Below, one piece after another: positions 26,706 through 37,400 of a DNA stretch of 64,000 nucleotides. The number at the start of each line of letters is the position of its first letter. Position 1 is the stretch's first letter. The translations under genes were made by a program, and so were the position numbers. The notes beneath the pieces are model-generated. The model saw only the letters and a program-made list of their open reading frames with translations. It did not search any database and had not been told where the DNA came from. Source of the stretch: Elusimicrobia bacterium RIFOXYA2_FULL_47_53 (lineage in GTDB: Bacteria; Elusimicrobiota; Endomicrobiia; Endomicrobiales; XYA2-FULL-47-53); NCBI GenBank assembly GCA_001800315.1, contig MGVE01000006.1, forward strand, positions 62,001 through 126,000. Direction: 5' to 3'.

Positions 26706-28096
26706 TACTTTTTTGACCAGTTTTTGATTTCTTTAGCGATGCCGTATTGGGCTATTTTATTTATCAGAGCGTTGCGGTGTATTCCGAGTATCTGAGCGGC
26801 TTTTGTCTGATTTCCGCTTGTTTTTTTAAGCACTTTTAGTATAAGGCCCTTCTCAAAATCGCCCCTGGCTTCCTTGAGCGAGAAATTGTCGGCTTCGGAG
26901 GCAACGGCGTCATCGGGTATCAAAATATCCAGTGGGAGCCGTTTGTGGGTGATAGTCTCCTCTTTGCCAAGGGAGACCAGCCGTTCAATGAGGTTTTTAA
27001 GCTCTCTGACATTGCCCGGCCAGGAGTAGCCGTTTAATATGTCAAGCGCTTCCTTTGAAACACCCCTGACCGATTTGCCGAACCTGGTATTGAAGTAGCC
27101 GATATAGTAGTTAATAAGTTTTGGGATATCGCCGGTTCTTTCCCTCAAAGGCGGCAGGTGGACAGGGATCACATTGAGCCTGTAATAAAGATCCTGCCTG
27201 AACTTGCCATCGTTGACGGCTTTACGCAGGTCAATATTTGTGGCGGAGATGATCCTGGCGTCAACTTTGATAACCTTGCTGCCCCCGACCCTCTGAACTT
27301 CGCGGGTTTCAAGCACCCTTAATATCTTGCTCTGAATATCGTGGCGCAGGTTTCCGATTTCGTCTAAAAAAATTGTGCCGTCGCCGGCGAGCTCAAATTT
27401 TCCGAGCTTCTGGCTGGTGGCGTCGGTAAAAGAACCTTTCTCGTGCCCGAAAAGCTCGCTTTCAAAAAGGCTTTCGGGTATCGCGGCGCAGTCAACCGCC
27501 ACAAAAGGTTTTTTTTTGCGGGCGCTGGAAAAATGAATGGCGCGGGCCACCAGCTCTTTGCCGGTACCGCTCTCGCCTGTAATAAGCACCGTGGACTGCG
27601 TGTCGGCAACATCTTTTATGACGGAAAAAACGCCCTCCATGGCTGGGCTGTCGCCGATCATGCGGTCGGCTTCGCAGGTTTTGAGCTCTGATTTAAGATA
27701 AACGATTTCTTTGGCCAGGTCGCGCTTTTCAAGGGCCTTGTCCAGGGTTACCTTGAGATTGTCAACATCAAAAGGCTTGGGCAGAAAATCATAGGCGCCG
27801 AGCTTAATGGCCTCCACGGCTGTTTTCATGGTCTTTACGCCAGAGATCATTATCACATCGGCATCGCTTATTTTTTTTATGGTTTTGAGAATCTCAAGCC
27901 CGCTTATATCCGGAAGGATAATATCCAGCAGGACAATATCCACGGATTCCTTTTTAAGGTAATCCAGGGCGCCTTTGCCGGTGGTGGCGGTGACAACATT
28001 GAAACGGTTTCTAAGTATAACCTTAAAGGATTCAACGACATACTGCTCATCGTCAACGCAAAGGATGGTAGGCTTTGTTTCCGTAATTGTCATCAC
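26705..28096 (-). CDS. Sigma54-dependent response regulator, NtrC family (receiver, AAA+, Fis-type HTH)
   Basis: Receiver PTILCVDDEQYVVESFKVIL...VDIVLLDIILPDISGLEILK; AAA+ GESGTGKELVARAIHFSS, ESELFGHEKGSFTDA (GAFTGA-type loop as GSFTDA), LDEIGNL; C-terminal LILKVLKKTSGNQTKAAQILGIHRNALINKI. Confidence 0.94.
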   Translation of the reverse strand: MMTITETKPTILCVDDEQYVVESFKVILRNRFNVVTATTGKGALDYLKKESVDIVLLDIILPDISGLEILKTIKKISDADVIMISGVKTMKTAVEAIKLGAYDFLPKPFDVDNLKVTLDKALEKRDLAKEIVYLKSELKTCEADRMIGDSPAMEGVFSVIKDVADTQSTVLITGESGTGKELVARAIHFSSARKKKPFVAVDCAAIPESLFESELFGHEKGSFTDATSQKLGKFELAGDGTIFLDEIGNLRHDIQSKILRVLETREVQRVGGSKVIKVDARIISATNIDLRKAVNDGKFRQDLYYRLNVIPVHLPPLRERTGDIPKLINYYIGYFNTRFGKSVRGVSKEALDILNGYSWPGNVRELKNLIERLVSLGKEETITHKRLPLDILIPDDAVASEADNFSLKEARGDFEKGLILKVLKKTSGNQTKAAQILGIHRNALINKIAQYGIAKEIKNWSKK

Positions 28097-28169
28097 TCTC
28101 CTCTAAATATGGGCACAATAATGCCGGCGCGTGTTCCGCTCCGGCAAAAAAACAAAATGCGCGACAGAA

Positions 28170-28480
28170 TTAATGTATTATTCCCACCTTGCGGATAGCG
28201 GTCACAACACCTCTGTCGGACTTAACCTTGATATGGACTATATAGCCGCCCTTGGCCACCTTATCGCCGGCCTCGTTTGAGCCGTCCCAGGGAACCCTGT
28301 TGGCTCCCCGTTTGCCGCCTTCCTGTCCCGGCGAGAAGGACCAGTTCATAACCTCGTAGCCAAGCAGGTCGTAAACCGTTATGGTGACTTCGGCATCCTG
28401 ATTGAGAATGTAAACAATATTTGTCTTGGCCTCTTCGCCGCCCTTGCGGGTATCCACAGGGTTAGGGAAATTGGAGACCG
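28170..28480 (-). other. FlgD-type C-terminal domain of the giant protein
   Basis: VSNFPNPVDTRKGG…ITVYDLLGYEVMNW…VPWDGSNEAGDKVAKGGYIVHIKV…AIRKVGIIH; parallel to the 25339-25728 ORF. An FN3 domain precedes it (~28480-28870: PSSPSNVMPGP…FEIQWSHAKDYESGVELYEIQERVD…FLYYRMRAKNNAGSWGPWS). Confidence 0.8.
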
Positions 28481-31400
28481 AGGAAATAACTTCATCGGGC
28501 AGGCTTGTGGCCGCGGGCGCTGAAGGCGCGGACCACGGGCCCCAGCTTCCCGCGTTGTTCTTGGCTCTCATCCTGTAATACAGGAAATGGCCTTTTGCTC
28601 TCGGCTCGTCGGCCAGAGGCTCGCCTTGAATATTGTTCGCGACCGTGTCTCCCACATTTATGCTCATCTTGTCGCCGGCGACCACATCTATCGTCTTCCA
28701 AACCGGGTTTGTATCAACGCGCTCCTGAATCTCGTAAAGTTCAACGCCCGACTCGTAGTCCTTGGCATGGCTCCACTGAATTTCAAACTTGCCTTCCTCG
28801 GCGGGAATGCCGGTTCTGGCGGGCCCGGGCATCACATTAGACGGAGAGCTCGGCGCCGTCAGGTCAATCCTGACAACCGCCCATTTTTCCGGAGTTTCGC
28901 CGGCAAGGTCGGTCTCGGCCTTGACTTTAAAGAAGTAGGCCTTGTTTGTGACCTGTTCGCCCTTATAGTGGCTCTCAATGGGAGTCTCCATGGCGCCGCG
29001 GGCAATACCCGTAAAGGTCGTAGCTGTTTTTCCGCTGTAGGATATTATCTCAAGGCCAATGGTTAGATAACCGGAGTTGTCAAATAAGTCGGTCGGGTTG
29101 GAGCCTTTCTTGGGATGGCCGTCAGGATATTCCACGGTTATGCTTCCTTCCGTCTTGGAAGTCAATACATCTTCCGCGAGGAATACCACTGCGGGCTCTG
29201 AAAGCGAGAGGCCCTTGATTTCAATGGTCTGCTTATCGGTTGAAGACCAGCCGTTTTCACCCATACCGAGGGTCGCCTGCACATTGTTCGGCTGGCTCCC
29301 GATAGCGGCCTTAAACGCTTTGACATTCGCCTGATCAACCTTAATGATTTCCCACTTGGCGCCCACGGTGGTGTTTGAATTGTGCCAGGCTTTTTCCTGA
29401 ATACCCTCTTTGTCGGGCCTTACATCAACATCCGTTATAAAGACATCGGCTATCGTCGTATTCGCCGACTTGTACGGGAAGGCGTTGTTCGTGGAAGAAA
29501 CGGCCGTGACGGGTATTATTTTCAGAGAATCATAGCTCGTCAGCTTAAGGCCCGCGGTGTGGCGGTAGACGGTGCGCCCTCCGAGGTCAGTCAGGCCCAT
29601 GTCCGCCGATACGAAGAATGTCTTGCCTGTGGTATCCACCTGGACTCCGCACTGAAGAATTGCCAGAGCTCCCGAGAAGTTTCCGACTAAGTTGGGGTCA
29701 AGGCTGTTGGCTATTACCCAGCTGCGGTGAGGAATATTTGAAAGCAGGGTATCAGACTTGGCGTTAAATTCTCCGTCGCCGTTATCAAGCCATAGTTTTA
29801 GTCTTGAGAAATCCCCGTCGCCTATGCCGGGATAATACCCCGCGGTCGTCGGAGAAGTTTCTATGCTTCCCGTCTGCTGAACGGCTATTGAGGATACCGT
29901 AATAGTATGCGAGTTGGATACAAAACGCAGTTTTAGTATTCCCACATCGGTATCGCCGGGCAGTTTCACCAGCGGCGCTATGCTCTCGCCCTGGACGGTA
30001 ATATTGAGCGGCGATATCTGCGCCAGCGAGCTGTCAAAGTAGCCGAGGCTGTTGAAAGGCGCCGTTACAGGGAAAGGATTGACGAGGTTCGGCTGGGAAA
30101 CCGTGATCCAGGAACGATCCTTTACTCTTATGCCCACGCTGTCGTTGGCCGTAGCGGTAAGCGCTATGTCATAGACCACAAAGAATACCTGAGGCGTCGG
30201 CCTTAAAGTCTGGGGCGCCATAAGCGTAATATCCACCGTCGGGCCGACGGCGTCAAGCGGGAACTGATCGGTGCCGGACGATATCAGCGAATCGGCGATA
30301 TCAAGGGTCTGGTTAAAGTTTGAATCCGAGTAAATTTTGACATACGCGACATCCGCGTTGGAACCTGTGACGGGCTGGCCCGGCGCGCCGGTGCCTATGC
30401 GTTCCACGCGCATCTTGGTCCATATAGCGTCGGCGGTGTCCGTCATAAGTCGGAATTTCATGACGGGCAGGTTCGTGTCGCCCTGATTAGTGACCACTCC
30501 GCTTAATATATCCCTGTTGTTAACGGGATCGCTCCACGGCCACGGCTCAAAGGTTATGGTGTCATGGTATTCGGAAATGGGTATCTGGTTGGTCAGATAC
30601 GGCGCGGCATTAATAAATTCCACGAGATCCGGGCTGTCTATTATGAAGTAGCCTGTGTTTGCAATGGATATGCCGACGGTATTGCCGACGGTAGCCAGGG
30701 AGTTCATGTCGTAAGTCACAAAATAGTTCGTGCCTGAGCCGGACGATACTATTACCTGCGGAGTCTTAAGCGTAACAGTCACTGTTTTATTGGAGAAATT
30801 TTCGGTGCCGTAAGAGAGCAGGCCGGGATATTCTCCGTCCACAACTACTTTGTCGGCATCGTCTAATATGGAGTTGCCGTTTAAGTCCTTCCATACTTTA
30901 ACCATGCTGACATCGTTGTCTATGCAGTTGCCCGTCAGGTCAACCCGCAGGCCCTGCCAGATAGCGGTGTTCTGGGTCGTCTTTAAATTTATCCTCATCA
31001 GCGCTTCGCTCTTGGCGTTCTGGCTTATGCTGACGAGCTTGTAATCCTCGTATTTGACTTCCATGGTATCAACTGTCGCGAAGACAAAGGCGTCGCCGGA
31101 CTTGAACGGGAAGGGATCGCCGGGGTAATCAGTTATGGGGCCGTCAATGATCCTGTGAACTCCGTCGTCGCGGTAAGTCGCGCCTATCTGCACATAGTCA
31201 AACAGCGCGGCGCGGACTCCCAGCACGGCGCCCTTTGTCGCGGTCTGGTCTATATCCATGGTAACCCAGTAGATAGTGGGGGTTGTATTAATGAGTATGT
31301 AGCTTTCATACTGCTGGCTCGTCGGGTTGTAGCTTTCGCCTTTTCCGCCGAGAATAATGTTAGACGAACCGCTGGTAAATACAGCCGTGCCGCTTGAAAC

Positions 31401-34400
31401 AAGCTGATCGGCCGCTATAAGTCCCGAAACCGGGTCGCGGTCTAAAATGCCGTTTCCGTTGTCACGGTAAACTCTTATTTGTTTTACATCGGTATCGTAA
31501 CCTGTAAGGCCGGCCGGCTGAGAACGGTCCAGTTTTAGACGGTACCAGCGAACCTGGAAACCGTCGCAGGAAGCCGTGAGTTTGAGGAACGGCGCGTTTA
31601 CTGTGCCCTGCAGATAGCTTCTTGAAACCGTAGCGCCTGCCGAATGGGCGGACGCGATTGTGTTCCACGCTCCGCGCGTAAGGCCCGTGAAGCTGTTGTT
31701 TGCCACGGTCCTTGAGCTGTAAATAATTATCTCGGAATCTATCACCAGGCCTCCCTCGTCGGGGAAGTCGGCAACCGAGTTGACATATATGGTTCCGCTG
31801 TTGTCGGCAAGCGGCTGGGCCAGCGCCGAGACATTTATCGCCGCGGGCACGATAGTCACATTCCTGCGCGAGGCGACTATGGGGCGCTCAAGAGAATCAA
31901 AGAGCGGCATCGCCGGATTAACAAAGTTGGGAGCGGACACCGAAACTACCGTCGGGCCGGCTATCCTGGCCCCGAGCGTTTTTTCCGGCTCCCCGACATC
32001 AGATATGTCGTAGGTAACAAAGTAGCGTTTGGTGGCCTTGGCCGTGATCGTAAGCTTGCGCCAAAGTTCAGGCTGAACGGCATAGCCGCCCTCAAGAACT
32101 ATCGTTGAAGTTGTCAGGGTTATGCGCGTCTCTCCGGAGTTGCCGGTATCGCCGAATATTCCCTCGCCGATAACCCAGTCCTGGGTCGTGCCGAGATTTA
32201 ACAGGGCATCGTCATTGCCGTCAAACCATATCTTGACTTTGGTGACATCGGCATCCGTGGCAGTGCCCATGCGGTTAATTACCAGGTTGTTGAAAAGCGC
32301 TTCCGACTTGCTGGTTTCCGCGGTAAAGGTAATGATAGCCTGGTTGGTCGCCGACTGGCTTAAGCTGCCGCCAAGCGTGGTATCCTCGGGCGAGAGGGTA
32401 ACCGTGTCGGCATACTCCAGCGCCTGGGCTATCTCGCTGTATACCGGCAGATTATTCGGCGCGAATTGTTTTGGTATATTTACGGTGAAGTAGTCGGTTG
32501 ACTTAATGTCAAGGCCGAGATAGAACTGGCCGAGCGAACAGAAATCGTCAATATCGTAGGCTATGAAATATACCTTGCCCTCGCCAGAAGCCTGCGAGAG
32601 TATCTCCTGTCCGCCCTTGGGGCCCAGGAGGCCGATGGTGGTGGTAGAAGACACAAAAACCGATTTCTGGGGAGGAGCCGGCGAAATAAGCTGGTCAATA
32701 TTCTTGTCAAGCGCGCTATCGCCCGTGGCTACGACCTGGTCTCCGGCATAGTGTTTTAAGGGTGCTGTATTAAGCACTCCTCGGCCGTTGGCCGCTATAA
32801 TTACCGTCTGCGCGCTGGAATCAAGCGAATAATACCTGAGTATTTCATCGCCGATGTAGAGATTTCCCGACGGAGCAAAACCGTAGGTCGTAGTCAGCTG
32901 GATAAGGCCAGTCGTAGTCTCCGAGAGAGCCGTCGTCAGGTAGCCGACTCCGCGGTCATAATAGACCTTTACATTGGCGACATCGCTGTCCACATTTGCG
33001 TTTTTCGTGTTTCTGCGGTCAATTTTTATGCTCTGCCATATAACGCTTCTCGCGTCGGTTCTAAGGCGGATACCTATCAGGGGCACATCGGTGTCGCCCT
33101 GCGTCACAAGTCCGGGAGCAACGCTTATGACATCATCAATAATTATTGAGTCTTTCGTGGATTCAATCATGGACTCTGAAGACTCTATCGCGAACAAAGC
33201 GGCCTGCTCGGGATGAAGCAGAGCCGAGGCTCCCGCCATATTGCCGTCTAAAAGCCCGAAGTAATCCGGGTACAGGGTGCCGCCTATGGTTTTGCCTACC
33301 TCGGCTCCGTCGGCCAGCTTATAGGCAATGAAGAAATACTGGGTGGTCTGGTTTATTATCCTGTTATTAAGGTCAATAAGAGCTATACCCTGCGAGAAGG
33401 TAGACTCGGGAGATATGGCCACATCGGTAGCGGGCTCAAAGGTCTTTGAGAAGTTTGAATCTTCATACAGCCTGCAGGAAATAATATCCGCGTCTGAGCC
33501 GGTGCCGGACCTCTGGACCTTAAGAGTGTCCCAGGTTGCTGTCAGTTCGGGCGTCCATAAAGCCAGCCTCAATATTCCCGTGGCGTAATAGCCCTGCGGC
33601 ACCGTCGCGAACTTATTCTGCACCAGAGGCCCGATACCGTCGGGGTCGTACCAGGCGCAGATATCCTGCGGCTCAATAAACACTTCGGCAGGGTTGGCGG
33701 CGACAATAGACTCAAAAGAACTGAACGGGAAATTATTTCTCGCCAGATAGGAGCCGCTTAAGGTAAAGGCATTGACGGGCAGGGTAAGCCCTACGGTCGC
33801 GCCCTTTGTGGCGTCATCGGGCAGTCTTATGCAGAGGAAATAGGTCTGGCCATTCTTTGTTATCGTCTGGGGCTGGTTAAGCGTGAGAATAAGGTCGTTG
33901 GTTCCGTCCGTGAAAACACCGCTTGAGATAAACAGGTCCGGCGCGCTGTAAGGATCGCCGAGCACCGAATCGCCGTTAAATGTCTCGCCGCCGTCAATAT
34001 CCTTATATATTGATATCTCCTTAATCTGGCTGAAATTCAAGGTGCCGAATCTTCTGACGGTCAGATGAGACCAGGTGGCCGTTGAGGTCACAAGCGGGTC
34101 GTTGGGCATGACGCTGACCCTCATTCTGAGCATCGCGACAGGCGCAGTTTTTGAAGGTATGGTTCCGACACCCTGATAGAGAGACGCCGGCTGGCCGTAG
34201 AACTGGGTCTTTGTAGTGTTGTTGGCCTCGGGAGCGAAATCAGTCGGAGTCATGACAACGCCTACCGTCACCACATGGTCGGAGGAAACGCTCCTGCCGT
34301 CTCCCGTGGGGCCGTTGTCGTCATCGTGAATTTTTCCGTAAGTTGAACCGTACATGTTAGGGTTATTCTGCTCCGAGGCTCCGACCATCAGATATTCCTG

Positions 34401-37400
34401 TATGAGGTCTGTAACCTGCAGGTTGACGAATTTGCCCGGCTCCGGCTGTTCGGCGGTTACACTCCTTGTATATGTAAACGAAGAGGGAGTCAGAGTTACA
34501 ACTGTACTGCTTGATCCGGCATTCCAGAATATAGCCGTTCCTGTATAATAGTTTCCGTTTACGGAATCGCCGGTGGCTTTATTGCTGTACTGGTCTCTGA
34601 CCTGAACCGTCAACGGGCCCGGCTGCTGGACTGAAAGCGGATTGGCTTTTGTAAACGGATGTTCAATGGTGTATAAGTAAGGCGCGGCCGGGGTTATAGT
34701 CTGATTTTGAGTCGCGGACTCAAGCCCCGTGTAGGTGACCTGAAGCGGCACGGTGCCGGCCAGCGTGGCTTTAAAATAGAAACCTGTCTCCGACTGTCCG
34801 GGTGTTAAGGCCGCCAGCGGCATGGGCGAGTCTGTCGGGTTTATCGGGGTCCAGCTTATGCCGTCTTTTGAAGCCGAGGCGTTAGGCAAAACAGGAGGCG
34901 AGACGGCTCTTAAAGATATGATAGTCGTTGACGATACGGGCGAAATATTGCCGTAAAAATCGTTGACCTGAATTTTTATAACCGTCGTTGTGCTCTGGCC
35001 CGTCTCAAAATCAGGGTAGAACTGCAGAGTTGTGCCGGCGACAAGCCTTCTGGCGGGGGTCGCGAAAACAAGCTTGTAAGGCGTTCCGCCCACAACCGTA
35101 TAAGTCTGAACGGCCACGGCCCAGCCGCGAGGCAGGAAGGGGTCTTCGTCGGCGCTCACGGTATAATTTCCGACGAGGGTATCTATCATGTAGAAGGAAG
35201 TTGTATGAGAGTTCACGGGGATTGCCACTGTGCCGGTAGTCGCCGCGACATAGCCTTCTGACCAGAACTGCTTTTGTCCTGAGGAATTAGAAGTCAGCGC
35301 GAAGCGGACGCCGATGCCTCCGGGGTCTGACTGAATGAGCTTGACCGGCGAAGGGTTAGAATACTGGTCCTGGGTCTGTATAAGCAGAGCCTGAGATGTC
35401 GCGCCGGCCGTCAGCGTCTGGTTTGCTGAAACTATGGCTGTCCTTGATATGGCGTCGGGCAGAATATTCACGAACTGCTGGCCCATGGTCCAGCCCTGGT
35501 TGGGGGTTTCCTTGGCCTGGATTATGGGTTTTGTTCCGGCAGGCGTATAGTTGTCGCTCGCGCGGGTGTCTTTATAATAAACCCTGGTCTGATAGGTGTT
35601 GGTGGCTATCTCAATGCTTGTCGTGGCAACAAACGGAGTACTTGAAAGAGAGAAGGCGTAGAAATCGTTTGTGGGCGACGGCAGCCTGTCTGAAGTCAGG
35701 TTGACAAAAATGGAAGTCGTGGTTGAAATCGTCGGGTTGGCGAAAGTGTCCTGCGGCTGAACCGCGAAGTCGCGCACAATGCCGTTGTCGTCCACAAGCC
35801 GGTTGGCAAACAGCGTTCTCTGGGAGTTCGCGAAAGCCAGCTTGATGGTTGATGCCGGAGCAATAACTATGTTCGCGGTGCCCGGCACATTATAGGCGTT
35901 TGCCGTCAGAGTCCACTGGCCGGTTCTGCCGCTCTCGCCTGAAGGAAGCGAAGACATCTCGTCGTAGTAGTAGAACTGCGCTTCCGAGGCTCCGTCGGCT
36001 ATTATTATGCTTGTGACGGCATTTTCCGCTCCGGAAGGCCACCTGAACTGCTTGTTGGCTCCAAGGGAATTAGAGGTCAGGAAAATAGTGCCGGCTCCCT
36101 GTTTTGTGAGGTTTCCGAATACATCGTAGCGGTGAACGGTTATTCCGGCGCTTTCTTCGCCCGCCGTCAGCGATGAAGGAACTCCCGAGAAACCAAGCTC
36201 GTAGGGGTCGCCGCCCGTGGTTATCAGGCGCCCTGAAATATTTTTGTATTCAGCGAGATAAGAGGAAATACTGCCCGGCGCCGTGAAGGTGCCGACCCAG
36301 ATTCTCGCGTAATCTCCCGCCAAGGTTGAGACATAGTAATAGAGCGGAGGGTTGAACCCTATCTGGCCGTTGGCGTCGGTTGTAGTGGAGGCCCAGACAT
36401 TACCGCCGCCGTCCTGCACGGTTCCCGTTGAACCGAAAACATCCAGGACATTTATATAGACCGTAAGCCCTGCCGAAGAAATCGCGTTGTTGTACGGGTC
36501 CACCAGCTGAGCAATTATCTGTTTGCGGCCGTAGTTGTCCAGATTGCCGGCCGGCACCTCAACATTGCCTACCGGCGTTCCGGTATCGCCGGCGTTTGTG
36601 GATATTACAACCTTAAAGAAGTTTCCGGGAGCCACCGTGATGTAGGGCCTGTTGGAATACAGAGACCTTTCGGTGGACAGGGTATTGTCCCAAAGGTCGT
36701 AGGCCTTAATCCAGCGCGATCCGGACTTGCGGATAGTCAGGCTGTTTGAGAATATATGAGTGCCGGCGTCGGCGGTAAGGAAATCATAGTCGGGCGGCAC
36801 ACTCGCGTTCTGCGGCGAAGCGTAACTCTCGGCCTCAAAGCGCACCGAGCGCGCCGCGCCGGCGTAGCTGTCCCAGTTGGCGCCTGTTGAAACGATGTTG
36901 TGGAACTGGTCGTCGGCGTTTAACCTGAAACTGAAAGCCGAGCCCGCCACGACGCTCGTTGGGTAATCGCTGAAGTGGAAATGATGCACGGCGTCGGGCC
37001 AGACTCTTACATCGGAAGATACTCCCGGCATAAAGAGAGGATCTGCGGCATCTATGTCGGAAGCCAGCGCCGTCCAGGTTGAAGAAGCGTATTTAGGCGC
37101 GAGGCTGAATGAATTTGATCCGCTGATAAGCGCCTTTGAAGGAGGATCGGTGTCAACATGGTCCCAGGTCGTCACTCCAACCGTGGGCATATCAACTCCG
37201 GAGTATATCCTGTTGTAGAACATATCAGTCAGGTTTACCGTGACCGTAAGGTTCTGGCCAGCTATTCTGGACTGTGCCGAGCCGTACTTGCCGGCCGATG
37301 AACCGGGCAGAGGCGTTTCGCCCGGAAGAATAACCTGGAGCCTCGCGGCGCTTGAATTTAGAACCGTAAACTGAGCCGAAGAATCGGGCAGATAGACGGA

